NCBI RefSeq assembly: GCF_017948405.1
Contig: NZ_CP072844.1
Span: 434,001 to 498,000, forward strand
Direction of reading: 5' to 3'
DNA length: 64,000 nt
Origin: Psychrosphaera aestuarii
Lineage (GTDB): Bacteria; Pseudomonadota; Gammaproteobacteria; Enterobacterales; Alteromonadaceae
Shown: positions 47,152 through 56,921 of the stretch, one piece after another
How the letters are laid out: every line of letters begins with the position of its first letter
Numbering within the stretch: the first letter of the stretch is position 1
Program-made: the position numbers and the translations under genes
The notes under the pieces: model-generated
Told to the model about the DNA's origin: nothing
The model's database searches: none
The model's input: the letters and a program-made list of their open reading frames with translations, nothing else

Positions 47152-48416
47152 TCTTTGGCCTTTTTCTTAAGCATTAAATCAAAGGCGGTAATAAATGCGA
47201 ACATCCATATCGATATTTCCATAACTTTACTATTAGAAAATTGACTCGCAGCTAAAACGCCCATATAACCGCTTAATAGCCCTAGTGCGATTAATCGGTT
47301 TTGATTACTATAGTCTCTATCTTTAATTATCCTGAGCGCAGTAAAAAGACAGGTTAAGACCAACATAAAATATAAAAAGCCGCCTATTATTCCGTGATCG
47401 GTGAAAATACTCATAGTAAGATTATGAGATCCACGTACCCCGCCTAACGCTGTTTTAGTTAAATATTCCGTCGGAATGTAATAAGGACTCAACAACAGAG
47501 TGGTTCGATGACCACCACCAATAATTAAGTTTGTTTTAAACATTTCAATTTGGGCATTTATGATGACCATACGTGATGCTGCGCTTCTTTCTTGAATTTG
47601 ACCTTCTTCATCTGCGGTCATAGATTCAAACCGGTCAATAATCATGTTGATGGACAACGTTGATATGGCTAATAAGGCCACAATTGCCCATTTTAATAAG
47701 CGACCTCTAAAGTCTTTGGTGGCAAAAAACATTGCTGAAAAACCCGCAACAGCTAAAGCGCCAATTGCGCCTCGACTGCCGGTCATAATAATTAGGTTGC
47801 CAATAAAGGCGAGGGGGATAAAAATTAGATAGTTATACTTTTTAAAATATTCGGATAAAAACACAAAAGCACCCATCATAAGGATAGGAAGCATGTGTAT
47901 AGCTAGCAGGTTGGAATCTTCGATACTTGGCAGACCTGCATTTTCAAAGCGACCACCGGAATGAGTTTGTAATGCATTGAGTCCAATATAACCTGCTCCG
48001 GCAATATTGGTCATAATGACCCAAATAAGTCGCTTTTTAGAATTAACGATGGTAATAATCAGAAAGTATAGAAGCACTACTTTTATAAGTAAAACTAAGT
48101 ATTCAGAATGCCAGCTAGGACTTATTGCAAAAGGGGTTTGGGCCGCTACAAACGCTAAAAAAGCGAGTAAATATTTTGATGATTTTGCAGTGAGCCACTC
48201 GCTTTTGTTTTTTTCGTGCATAAACGTACTCATCAAAGTAATTAGAGCAACAATAAACGTCCAACGCAGTTCAGGAATATAAGCACCCCAATACTTACCA
48301 GGTGGATGCATGTAAAAAACAAAAAAGTATAACAATAGGCCCACGTACGGGCGTTTGAGTGCTACTAAGCACCCAATGCTAAATACAGCTAAAAAACCAA
48401 GTGCGGTAATTGGCAT
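47148..48416 (-). CDS. O-glycosylation ligase / Wzy-like, exosortase A-associated
   Basis: 422 residues, about ten transmembrane helices, with a periplasmic loop around 265-320 carrying IIGGGHRTTLLL, as in the O-antigen ligase-like family of XrtA loci (YVGLLLYFFVFYMHPPGKYWG at the N-terminus is typical). Polymerises or ligates repeat units in the periplasm. Four bases upstream lies the GT4 gene of the same operon. Confidence 0.87.
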   Translation of the reverse strand: MPITALGFLAVFSIGCLVALKRPYVGLLLYFFVFYMHPPGKYWGAYIPELRWTFIVALITLMSTFMHEKNKSEWLTAKSSKYLLAFLAFVAAQTPFAISPSWHSEYLVLLIKVVLLYFLIITIVNSKKRLIWVIMTNIAGAGYIGLNALQTHSGGRFENAGLPSIEDSNLLAIHMLPILMMGAFVFLSEYFKKYNYLIFIPLAFIGNLIIMTGSRGAIGALAVAGFSAMFFATKDFRGRLLKWAIVALLAISTLSINMIIDRFESMTADEEGQIQERSAASRMVIINAQIEMFKTNLIIGGGHRTTLLLSPYYIPTEYLTKTALGGVRGSHNLTMSIFTDHGIIGGFLYFMLVLTCLFTALRIIKDRDYSNQNRLIALGLLSGYMGVLAASQFSNSKVMEISIWMFAFITAFDLMLKKKAKE

Positions 48417-48420
48417 AAGA

Positions 48421-49575
48421 TTAGCCTTTACTCGGGTTTTGGTGAAGTGCTAACTTTTGGCCTATATCAACCGCACGCTTCGAATTCTCGTGCCACACAA
48501 ACCCTTTGTCGATGACGCTTTGCTTTACGGCTTCGCGTTTGTGTTTGTAGTTTACGTAGTTTTCTATGGCTTCGTTAAGGCTGGCCTTAAAGGATTGCTG
48601 GTTGCCTTTTTCAAAAAATACGGCGGTGTTGTCGCTGAGTATTTCTTCTATGTTGGGTGTTCGCGGTGCAATAATCAGTGAGCCAACGGCCATGTATTCA
48701 AACATTTTTAATGGTGAGGCATAGGCGGTCACGTCTGGCTGCAACGAGATATCAAACTGTTTTACAAAATCCAGTACCTTGTCGCGGGTCACTAAGCCTT
48801 TAAATTCAACTTTGTCGGCAATGCCTAAGTCGGCAGCTTGTTGTTTTAGCTCTGGCAAAATAGCACCATCACCAATGCACACTAGTTTTAACGGTAAGTG
48901 TTTATGCTCGGCAATGGCTTCAATGGCTTTGTCCATTCCATGCCAAGGATTGATAAAGCCGGTAAAGCCAATCACTATGTTGTCTTTTTCTAAATCAATA
49001 GGCGAGGCGAGCATTTCGTCAATAAATGGCTGACGTACGCCGTTATGTACTACGGTAATTTTGCTATCAGCTACACCGGCATCGCGCAAATGATCCGCCA
49101 AAACGTCGGTTACTGGTAAACAATGATCAGCTCCACGCCATGTATAGTTTTCTACTTTTTTTGCCAGCCACTTTAATGACAAACCACTATAACGGCTGCG
49201 TTCTTCAACAAGCGGCGCATTAATTTCTAAAATAAGCGGTACTTTAAAAAGTTTTGATGCCCAAATGCCGGCTGGCTGATAAAGATTGTAACGTTCGTAA
49301 ATAAACTCAGGCTTAAATTGTTTTATCGCCACGGCGAGTTTAATGAAAACCCATAAGCTATAAGTAAGTTCTAATAATTCATAGATAAAGGCGGGCAGTG
49401 CGGCTTTTAATTTACTTACAAATCCACCGTCGTGACCAAAGTCAGACTGTTCGTTTACTTGTGGCGCCACAAACTTGAGTTCATGACCTTGCTCTAAAAG
49501 TGCGTTGGTGAGTTCTTCTACGTGAACAAACTGACCGTCTTTTGAAGCAATGCGATGGTGGTATAAAATTTTCAT
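48421..49575 (-). CDS. GT4 glycosyltransferase, exosortase A-associated
   Basis: 384 residues. ILYHHRIASKDGQFVHVEELTNAL opening (residues 3-26, in part), FTGFINPWHG and FDISLQPDVTAYASPLKMFEYMAVG with E-x7-E-like acceptor; this is one of the conserved glycosyltransferases of XrtA polysaccharide loci. Part of the minus-strand run 46189-56084. Confidence 0.87.
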   Translation of the reverse strand: MKILYHHRIASKDGQFVHVEELTNALLEQGHELKFVAPQVNEQSDFGHDGGFVSKLKAALPAFIYELLELTYSLWVFIKLAVAIKQFKPEFIYERYNLYQPAGIWASKLFKVPLILEINAPLVEERSRYSGLSLKWLAKKVENYTWRGADHCLPVTDVLADHLRDAGVADSKITVVHNGVRQPFIDEMLASPIDLEKDNIVIGFTGFINPWHGMDKAIEAIAEHKHLPLKLVCIGDGAILPELKQQAADLGIADKVEFKGLVTRDKVLDFVKQFDISLQPDVTAYASPLKMFEYMAVGSLIIAPRTPNIEEILSDNTAVFFEKGNQQSFKASLNEAIENYVNYKHKREAVKQSVIDKGFVWHENSKRAVDIGQKLALHQNPSKG

Positions 49576-49579
49576 TATT

Positions 49580-51481
49580 TTACGATTCTTTATTTATTAA
49601 ATTGGCTTTCAAAAATTCGGCAAATACTGTGAGAGACCAAAGTGTCATGCCAATGTTCTGCTTGCCTGAATAATGCGAGTCTATGAGTTGCTCAATACCG
49701 TCCATATTAAACCAATTGCTCGATTTTAAAACGTCTAATTGCATGCGCTTTTTGAGCTCGGACTTGGTCATCATTCTAAACCATTCATCCATGGGTGAGG
49801 TAAAGCTTTTTTTGCTTCGCCCTGTTACCCAGCTAGGTAATAAATGACTAGCGATTTGACGCAACAGTAGCTTGGCTTTTCGGCCTTTGATGTTTTGCTC
49901 ACTTGATTTTGGTAACCATTGTTCCACTAAACGATGATCTAAAAATGGCACTCTCGCTTCGATACTATTGGCCATTGTAGTGCGGTCAACTTTAGTAAGA
50001 ATGTTGCCCGGCAAATAGGTCTTAAAATCAATATATTGCGCTTTTTTGATAACGTCTTTATTCGTTATTTTACTCGCATACTTCTCGAAATGCGCTTTTG
50101 AGCTATAACCCTTTAGTGACGCCGTGAATTCTGGCGTAAATATTTGTGCTAAAACTTCGGGAGGATTAATGCTCATGGCTTGATGGAAATTAGTCACAAA
50201 ATCGTTATTTAAGGCTGCCAATGTTGATTGCGCTCTTAAAAATTGTGGTGCCCAAGGCATTGCCGGGTAAACATTAGCTAAAAATGCAAACACAGGTTTA
50301 CCGATGGATTTTGGTAACAGTTGTTTGATTTTGTTTTCTAGGCGCAATAATCGGTAATTACGGTAACCAAGAAAAAGCTCGTCGGCGCCGTCGCCACTGA
50401 GCATAACCGTTACTTGTTTTTTTGCTTGTTTGGTTAGCAAGTAAGTGGGAATGGCTGAATTGTCGGCAAAGGGTTCGTCGAACATGGCGATTAGTTCGGG
50501 CAAGTAATCAAAGGTGTTACACGATACGCTAATGCCAATATGATTTGTTTTTAAATACGTTGCGACAGTTTCTGCTTGTGCGGACTCATCATATTCTCTT
50601 CGGTCAAAGCCCATGGAGTAGGTCGATACGTTTTGGTTTTTATTCATTTCACTGACGATAATCGACGAGTCGACGCCACCAGATAAAAACGCGCCCACAG
50701 GAACATCCGCAATGGTTCGCTTGTTAATGGCATCGCTTAACAGCATCTGGCCGTTGTTGAGCTCTTGCGCACTCGTGCTCGTTTCATTGGTATTGATGTT
50801 ATTTAGACAGTCCCAATATTCCACTGGGTTTACGCTAATATTGTTGAGCTCGATGGTGACTTTATGACCCGCAGCCAGTTTGTTAATGCCTTGATAAATA
50901 GTATTAGGCTCTGGTACATATCCCAACGAGAAGTAGTCATGCACAGCAGACAGTGAATATTGTTTTTCGATACCGGGATAAGCAAGTAAGGCTTTGAGTT
51001 CTGAGCCTAATAATACTGTGCCGTCGGGTAGCTGTGACCAATACAGTGGTTTAATACCAAGTCGGTCACGCGCAAAAAACACGCTATTACTCGTTTGGTC
51101 GTAAATCGCAAAGGAAAACATGCCGTTAAACTTGTCTATACAGGCCTCGCCCCATTCTAACCAGGCGTGCAATAGCACTTCGGTATCGCATTTTGAGTTA
51201 AACTCATGGCCGAGCTCTATCAACGATGCTCTAAGTTCATTGTGATTGTAAATTTCACCGTTGTAGACCAAAGCAACATCATTTTTGATTAAAGGTTGAT
51301 GACCATTGTCGATATCGATAATTGATAAGCGGGTATGGCCGAATCCGACGGTTTCATGGTTATTAATAAAATATCCACGGTCATCGGGGCCACGATGATC
51401 TAACGTCGCCGTCATTTCCTTTAGCAACAAATCCGTGTTTTTTTCCAATAAAGGACTAATGATGGCAACAAATCCGCACAT
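49580..51481 (-). CDS. Exosortase A system-associated amidotransferase (copy 2)
   Basis: 633 residues, asparagine synthase type. MCGFVAIISPL with Cys2, HRGPDDRGYF, YNGEIYNH, then FLSGGVDSSIIVSEM and SGDGADELFLGY. This is the amidotransferase form that is a standard member of XrtA loci, distinct from copy 1 (38934-40817) by its shorter glutaminase loops. Would use glutamine to aminate a sugar or its carboxylate. Confidence 0.88.
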   Translation of the reverse strand: MCGFVAIISPLLEKNTDLLLKEMTATLDHRGPDDRGYFINNHETVGFGHTRLSIIDIDNGHQPLIKNDVALVYNGEIYNHNELRASLIELGHEFNSKCDTEVLLHAWLEWGEACIDKFNGMFSFAIYDQTSNSVFFARDRLGIKPLYWSQLPDGTVLLGSELKALLAYPGIEKQYSLSAVHDYFSLGYVPEPNTIYQGINKLAAGHKVTIELNNISVNPVEYWDCLNNINTNETSTSAQELNNGQMLLSDAINKRTIADVPVGAFLSGGVDSSIIVSEMNKNQNVSTYSMGFDRREYDESAQAETVATYLKTNHIGISVSCNTFDYLPELIAMFDEPFADNSAIPTYLLTKQAKKQVTVMLSGDGADELFLGYRNYRLLRLENKIKQLLPKSIGKPVFAFLANVYPAMPWAPQFLRAQSTLAALNNDFVTNFHQAMSINPPEVLAQIFTPEFTASLKGYSSKAHFEKYASKITNKDVIKKAQYIDFKTYLPGNILTKVDRTTMANSIEARVPFLDHRLVEQWLPKSSEQNIKGRKAKLLLRQIASHLLPSWVTGRSKKSFTSPMDEWFRMMTKSELKKRMQLDVLKSSNWFNMDGIEQLIDSHYSGKQNIGMTLWSLTVFAEFLKANLINKES

Positions 51482-51483
51482 GG

Positions 51484-52296
51484 TTAGCTGTGCCTAGCCA
51501 TTTTTTTATACAGCCCGCTCAAACCCCAAAAGTAACGATGCTTTTTAAATAGGTAAAACAAACCACCTAAGTGAGAAAAGTGAAACTTGCTGAGTTTAAA
51601 ACCTCGAGAGAGCTCTTGTGCGTCATGGATCATTTGAGTGTGCGGCAAGTAAGTGATCTTAAAACCCGTTTTCCATACTCTAATGCAGTAATCTACGTCT
51701 TCTGGTGAGTAAAAGATTTTTTCGTCTAATAAGCCGGTTTTCTCGACACATTCTCGGCTAATCAGCCAACACGCCGATATGGCATAATCTACATCAACAG
51801 GGGCCGTAACTTTGCTAAGCGGGTGTTCGTTGGCTTCTATGTTTTTTAAGAATAAAAAGCGTTTGGCTTTTTGTAAAAGTGTTGGGAATACATCACAAGA
51901 TAGTTGGAAGTTACCGCTAGCGTAAGTCAGTTTAGGGACCACAATGCCACATTCAGGGTTTTTCTGGCTATAGCTTAGCAAGGCGTCAAGACAAGTTGGC
52001 GTAATGTAAGCGTCTGAGTCTAAAACTAACACAAAGTCGCCCGTAGATTCTTTTATTGCACTGTTTCTTGAAAAAGTCGTACCGGTATTTTCTTTAAAAA
52101 ATATGGGTTTAATAATATCTGGATGTTGTGCTTGGTACTGCTTTAATAATTCAACACTGCCATCTTGGCTACCGTTGTCGACGATAAATATTTCAGAGCC
52201 CTGTTCATACTGGCGATAAGCCACTAACAAGGAGTCTAAGCAACGAGGTAAGGTGTTAACTGAGTTAAATGACAATATGACGGCTGACACTAACAT
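51484..52296 (-). CDS. GT2 glycosyltransferase (rhamnosyl type)
   Basis: 270 residues. VSAVILSFNSVNTLPRCLDSL, VDNGSQDGS and LVLDSDAYITP show a GT2 of the wbbL-like group; FYSPEDVDYCIRVWKTGF is the ED-containing acceptor motif. Two bases after the exosortase stop. Might add rhamnose, but donor specificity is not provable here. Confidence 0.85.
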   Translation of the reverse strand: MLVSAVILSFNSVNTLPRCLDSLLVAYRQYEQGSEIFIVDNGSQDGSVELLKQYQAQHPDIIKPIFFKENTGTTFSRNSAIKESTGDFVLVLDSDAYITPTCLDALLSYSQKNPECGIVVPKLTYASGNFQLSCDVFPTLLQKAKRFLFLKNIEANEHPLSKVTAPVDVDYAISACWLISRECVEKTGLLDEKIFYSPEDVDYCIRVWKTGFKITYLPHTQMIHDAQELSRGFKLSKFHFSHLGGLFYLFKKHRYFWGLSGLYKKMARHS

Positions 52297-52298
52297 GG

Positions 52299-53810
52299 CT
52301 ATTGTTCCTGTTGAATAAATTGGCCAAATAACAATTCTAATTGTTCTTGGCTGACATCGGCCTGATCCGCTGACATGATTAACGCTTGTCCACCAAAGTC
52401 GGTTTGCAACAATTTATTGATGACTTGATGACCTTTGATTTTCCACGTGTTCGCTGACACAAATCCATCGGTTTTATAAACCATTAGAATATTTCGTTTT
52501 TTACCAACTAAGCTAACAATTTGAGTGTATTGCACTTCAATTATTTGCTCACCTATTGTGATAGGTTTCATTTTTTTCGATTTGATAGACCAGCGGTCTG
52601 GATTAAATAATCGGTTTTCGAAATTAATCAGTTCTTTGTCATCGGCTTCTGTTGCAAACAGTACTTTGTATGTTGTTACCGCTTGGTTGTTTGACCATGT
52701 ATTTAATTCGATACTATCCGCGTTAGGAAAGTAAACCGCCCAAGGTGTCATTGGTTGTTTATACAAGTCATTTATTTTTGATACGTGCTCACTGAGTTTA
52801 CTTGCAACAGCAACATCAGGTTGCGCTTGTTTAATCAGGTTGGCACTCAGCGGTGCAATGGCTAACGCTATCGCCACCACTAGGTAAGCGACGCCAATAT
52901 TTCTTGGTGAGTCGGTAGTAGTGTTTTTGTTTTCTGCTTTAGCGTTTTGTTCTTCATCAGCAGAAACCGGTTCTATTTGATCTGACAAGGCATTACCAAG
53001 CCAAATGAGCATGATCATTACAAAGCTAAAAAATACCCACCCGTAAACGATATGATCAAACCCTGTTGCAGCTTCAATATTGCCTAAATGTGCAATAACG
53101 ATGATTAGGAAAACTCGCATACCATTTGCGAGTATCGGCACAAAAATACCTGCCGATATCATGACTAAACGGCGTTTATAGCTGTCGATATAAAGCAGGG
53201 CATAAAAAATAGCGATGGTAATAGATGAAATTAGAAAGCGGATACCACTGCACGCTTCGGCAACAAGAAAATTACCCGCTGGAATGGAAATATAAAGCCC
53301 GTCGCTGTAAACGGGAATTCCCACAAATTCAATCATGGCAATGGATAATACGGCAGTAATTTGTTGCAAATGAGGGATAAGAAAATCACCTACCGGTACC
53401 GCTAAAAATAAAAACAGCAATGCACTTTTTAGTTGCCACAGCGCTTTAAAACCATAAAGAGCCCACACAACAAAAGGTATAATGGCCACTAAGCTTAGTT
53501 GTGCGAGTAAGTTTATTTGCGCGAGTTCGCTGATTAACCAACAGGCACTAAAAAATAGAATACCTAACGCCGCTAGAGGCTGTGATGCATTAACTTTTAA
53601 AGGCTTACGTTGCAGTCGCGAAAAGATCAGTACTGCGGTGAGAGGCACGATAAACAAACCGTGACTATAGGTTTCCGAGTTCATCCATAAATGAACCATA
53701 TCGGCTACGGTATCGAGATAAAACAATACAAGCAGTGCGACTAGACACACTGCTTCGATAACAGCGCGTTGCATTGCTTTGTTGGTCCTTAACGTATTAA
53801 CAATATCCAT
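52299..53810 (-). CDS. xrtA: Exosortase A with EpsI domain
   Basis: 503 residues. The first about 285 are eight-helix exosortase with the catalytic set Cys187 (AEACSGIR), Arg232 (NGMRV) and His253 (FDHIVYGW). The rest (about 310-503) is a periplasmic EpsI domain joined by a charged linker after the last helix. Membrane transpeptidase-like protease that recognises PEP-CTERM tails, such as that at 260-284 of the 18182 product. Fused EpsI is normal for this subfamily. Confidence 0.96.
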   Translation of the reverse strand: MDIVNTLRTNKAMQRAVIEAVCLVALLVLFYLDTVADMVHLWMNSETYSHGLFIVPLTAVLIFSRLQRKPLKVNASQPLAALGILFFSACWLISELAQINLLAQLSLVAIIPFVVWALYGFKALWQLKSALLFLFLAVPVGDFLIPHLQQITAVLSIAMIEFVGIPVYSDGLYISIPAGNFLVAEACSGIRFLISSITIAIFYALLYIDSYKRRLVMISAGIFVPILANGMRVFLIIVIAHLGNIEAATGFDHIVYGWVFFSFVMIMLIWLGNALSDQIEPVSADEEQNAKAENKNTTTDSPRNIGVAYLVVAIALAIAPLSANLIKQAQPDVAVASKLSEHVSKINDLYKQPMTPWAVYFPNADSIELNTWSNNQAVTTYKVLFATEADDKELINFENRLFNPDRWSIKSKKMKPITIGEQIIEVQYTQIVSLVGKKRNILMVYKTDGFVSANTWKIKGHQVINKLLQTDFGGQALIMSADQADVSQEQLELLFGQFIQQEQ

Positions 53811-53811
53811 A

Positions 53812-54663
53812 TTAGTCTTCTAAATATACGTTCTGCATCGTATCCCACTGATAGTCAGTGAGTAGTCTTGCAATTTTACCTTCCATTTTGTCTAGGTTGA
53901 TGTAGTGCCTAAACTTTGATTTGAAGCTTGCATCTTTAACGCGAGGTTGGTTTGGATCAATTTCCCACGGGTGGAAATAAAAACTATAAGGTGCAGACTC
54001 TTGTTCCATAAATTTGTTAATGCGACGTTTAGAAAGCCAATAAGGGAATAAGCGGAAGTAACCGCCACCGCCAATGCCGGTGTTTACGTCGTCTTTGCGA
54101 ATTGTCGGGATAGGTATTTCAATAATACCTTCTGGACGCTCATATTTAAATCGTGGCCAGTTGGGAACGCCATACAAATCGTGTTCAATTGGGTAGGTGC
54201 TAGAGCTATATTTAAAACCCAGCTCTACAAGTATTTCGTAAGCCCATTGATTTGAATCGTTAATACTAAAGCTTGGTGCGCGGTATCCGGCAATAGATTT
54301 GCCTAAGGTGTCTTCTAAAAATGATTTAGAACGGTAAACATCTTCTTTGAATACGCTTTGGCTTTGGGTTGTTGCACGTTGATGAGCAAAACCATGACTT
54401 GCAACTTCATGTCCGCGACGGTCAATTTCGGTAATTAAATCTGGAAACTTTTCGGCAACGGCACCAAGTATAAAAAATGTTGATTTTGCGTTGTGGGCAT
54501 CAAACAAGTCTAACAAGCGACGTGTATTATCATTCACTCGGTGTTCTAAGCTTGGCCAATCTTTTTGTGAGAACAAAGAGTCAAAAGCAGAAACGTGGAA
54601 GTAGTCTTCCACGTCAACGGTCATCGCATGAGTAGTTGCTTTGTTTGGCTTACTGCCCGACAT
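53812..54663 (-). CDS. XrtA-associated polysaccharide deacetylase
   Basis: 283 residues. TVDVEDYFHVSAFD at about 15-28 (metal Asp-Asp), HGFAHQ and HPWEID near the end are the NodB motifs of the form that goes with exosortase A. Soluble, so probably acts on a cytosolic or exported substrate depending on unseen secretion. Two bases on each side link it with xrtA and the sugar transferase. Confidence 0.9.
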   Translation of the reverse strand: MSGSKPNKATTHAMTVDVEDYFHVSAFDSLFSQKDWPSLEHRVNDNTRRLLDLFDAHNAKSTFFILGAVAEKFPDLITEIDRRGHEVASHGFAHQRATTQSQSVFKEDVYRSKSFLEDTLGKSIAGYRAPSFSINDSNQWAYEILVELGFKYSSSTYPIEHDLYGVPNWPRFKYERPEGIIEIPIPTIRKDDVNTGIGGGGYFRLFPYWLSKRRINKFMEQESAPYSFYFHPWEIDPNQPRVKDASFKSKFRHYINLDKMEGKIARLLTDYQWDTMQNVYLED

Positions 54664-54665
54664 AA

Positions 54666-56084
54666 TTAACGACCTTTACCAAATAGGATAATTTCGAAGG
54701 TACGAACTAAAATCAATAAGTCGAGCAAAATGCTGCGACGCTTGATGTAATACAAATCAAATTTGAGCTTTTCTAGCGAGTCATTAACACTTGAACCATA
54801 AGGGTAATTAAGTTGTGCCCAACCTGTTAAGCCTGGTTTAACGTTGTGACGATGATTGTAATACGGTATTTCTTTGATGAGTTCTTTTACAAACTCCGGG
54901 CGTTCTGGACGAGGCCCAACAAAGCCCATTTCGCCTTTAAAAACATTAAACAACTGCGGCAATTCATCAATTCGGTATTTACGTAATGCATTACCAATTT
55001 TTGTTACGCGGTCATCGGTTTTTTGAGCCCATTGTGCACCGTCTTTTTCGGCATCTTGGCGCATACTTCTAAATTTAATAATTTCGAATAACTGGCCATC
55101 CATACCAACACGGGTTTGCTTGTAAAAGATAGTGCCACCTTTTTTGCGACCGTCTTCAAGATAGATAAGTGCCATGGTGATAAGTATCAGTGGCCAAGTT
55201 AGTGCAAAGACAAACACGGCTAAAATAACATTTAATACATAATCGGCTGCAACACGGATGTAGTGACGAGATTGGAACCCGTTCGAGTAAATAACCCAAG
55301 ACGGATAAATAAGGTTGACGGCAACTTGCCCTGTTTCTTCTTCAATAAAGTCCAGAATGTCTTTAACGACTACGCCGCCCATCTTACAGTCGAATAGTGC
55401 TTCTAACGGCAGTGACCCTCGGCGCTCATCTGGTGCAATTACAATTTCATCAATTTGATTTTCTTGAATAAACTCATGTAAGTTGTCTAGGGAGTCAAGC
55501 TTGATTATATTTTCACGCTTTAATTCATCTTCTTTATCTGATGCTAACGGAATAAAACCAACTAATGAAAAACCACGGCGGTCTGACTCGCGACGCATAC
55601 GCTTTTCAATTATTGACGCTCTTTCACCTGCTCCGATTACCACTACACGTTTTTTTGTAATACCAAACATTTCGAACGTGCTGGCCAAATAACGAATGGT
55701 AAAAACAAGAACAACAATGGTTAATACGTATGATGCAAATAAAAGAGGAAGAACTTCTGAAGAGGTAAAAATATTAAAAACAATAATTTCAAAGATGGCA
55801 AAGGTCATTACGCCACTAACTAGACACCGACGAAATATACCAATATGGCTGTCTCGTAATTTTATATCGTATAAACCAACGGATAGGTTGGTAACAATAA
55901 ACAAACTAGCGATAGCTATTGGCAATACCCACCATACTTCTTTATAAGCTGGCAATAGTGGTAAGTCATAAACTTCTATAGCCCAAAAGCCTATTAGACC
56001 TACAGATAGAGCAACTAGCCAATCCATAATCATTAACGTGTTACTACGTTGATTAATAGGCTTTTGATGAAATACCTTTTTCAA
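54666..56084 (-). CDS. Initiating sugar transferase, PEP-CTERM type (EpsB-like)
   Basis: 472 residues. Four helices at the N-terminus, a Rossmann-like middle (VVIGAGERASIIEKRM), one more helix near 285, then the PGT catalytic domain with FYKQTRVGMDGQLFEIIKFRSM and YRIDELPQLFNV. Transfers the first sugar-phosphate to undecaprenyl phosphate and so starts the repeat unit. First gene of the long minus-strand run; divergent from the export lipoprotein. Confidence 0.93.
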   Translation of the reverse strand: MKKVFHQKPINQRSNTLMIMDWLVALSVGLIGFWAIEVYDLPLLPAYKEVWWVLPIAIASLFIVTNLSVGLYDIKLRDSHIGIFRRCLVSGVMTFAIFEIIVFNIFTSSEVLPLLFASYVLTIVVLVFTIRYLASTFEMFGITKKRVVVIGAGERASIIEKRMRRESDRRGFSLVGFIPLASDKEDELKRENIIKLDSLDNLHEFIQENQIDEIVIAPDERRGSLPLEALFDCKMGGVVVKDILDFIEEETGQVAVNLIYPSWVIYSNGFQSRHYIRVAADYVLNVILAVFVFALTWPLILITMALIYLEDGRKKGGTIFYKQTRVGMDGQLFEIIKFRSMRQDAEKDGAQWAQKTDDRVTKIGNALRKYRIDELPQLFNVFKGEMGFVGPRPERPEFVKELIKEIPYYNHRHNVKPGLTGWAQLNYPYGSSVNDSLEKLKFDLYYIKRRSILLDLLILVRTFEIILFGKGR

Positions 56085-56170
56085 GTCAGTTCCTAGTCGT
56101 TGTGAAAGTTGTTATTGTTTTTGTAACAGATACTTTAACTGATTGTAAGCATACTGTCATTTCGAAAAAA

Positions 56171-56176
56171 TATAAT
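56171..56176 (+). promoter_or_regulatory. -10 hexamer before the export operon
   Basis: TATAAT, 48 bases before the first ATG of the export genes, without a convincing -35 at 17 bases. AT-rich gap of 139 bases to the divergent sugar transferase. Confidence 0.35.
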
Positions 56177-56223
56177 AGTTCACATTTATTATGATTTGAT
56201 TACAATCACTATTGATACATATT

Positions 56224-56865
56224 ATGGACAACAAAAACAAGAGTGAATTTGCCGTGAAAATATTAATTATATTAATGTGTGTACTAGCCATGATTGGCTG
56301 TTCAACAAATCGTTTGCCACCGGCAACGGTTAAACCTTCCGCAATTGCTAGTGTTGATGACTATCAATATCTAATTGGCCCAGGCGACTCGGTTAATATT
56401 TTTGTTTGGCGAAACCCTGAGGTTTCAGGCAGTTTTGTTGTTCGCCCCGATGGTATGATTACCACATCTCTTGTCGAAGACATTCCTGTTTCCGGCAAAA
56501 CGCCAACCCAATTAGCGCGCGAAATCGAAGTTGTGCTTGGGCAATATATTAAATCACCTATTGTAACTGTTAGTGTTGGTGGCTTTGTCGGGCCATTTAC
56601 CGAGCAGGTTCGTGTAATTGGTGAAGCAACAAACCCGATGGCTGTAAATTATCGTCAAAACATGACTCTGCTTGATCTTATGATTCAAGTTGGCGGTTTA
56701 ACTGAGTTTGCTAATGGCAATAGTGCGGTGCTAGTTCGTGTTATTAACGGTCGACAAACAGAATTTGAGATAGAGCTTGACGATTTAATAAAGCAGGGTG
56801 ATATCAGTGCAAATGTAGATATTTTACCTGGCGATATTATTATCATTCCGGAAGATTGGTTCTAA
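56224..56865 (+). CDS. Polysaccharide export lipoprotein (Wza-like), XrtA type
   Basis: 213 residues from ATG 56224. A GTG at 56254 gives a neater lipoprotein signal (lipobox AMIGC), so the true start may be there. DYQYLIGPGDSVNIFVWRNPE begins the polysaccharide export domain (about 45-130), followed by an SLBB domain (about 125-205) ending LPGDIIIIPE. Outer-membrane channel component for polysaccharide. First gene of the plus-strand export operon. Confidence 0.92.
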   Translation: MDNKNKSEFAVKILIILMCVLAMIGCSTNRLPPATVKPSAIASVDDYQYLIGPGDSVNIFVWRNPEVSGSFVVRPDGMITTSLVEDIPVSGKTPTQLAREIEVVLGQYIKSPIVTVSVGGFVGPFTEQVRVIGEATNPMAVNYRQNMTLLDLMIQVGGLTEFANGNSAVLVRVINGRQTEFEIELDDLIKQGDISANVDILPGDIIIIPEDWF

Positions 56866-56921
56866 TTGGTCGCGTAAAAAGTAGTTTTTAAGTAGTAAGT
56901 AGTTAAGCAAAGGATTATTAA

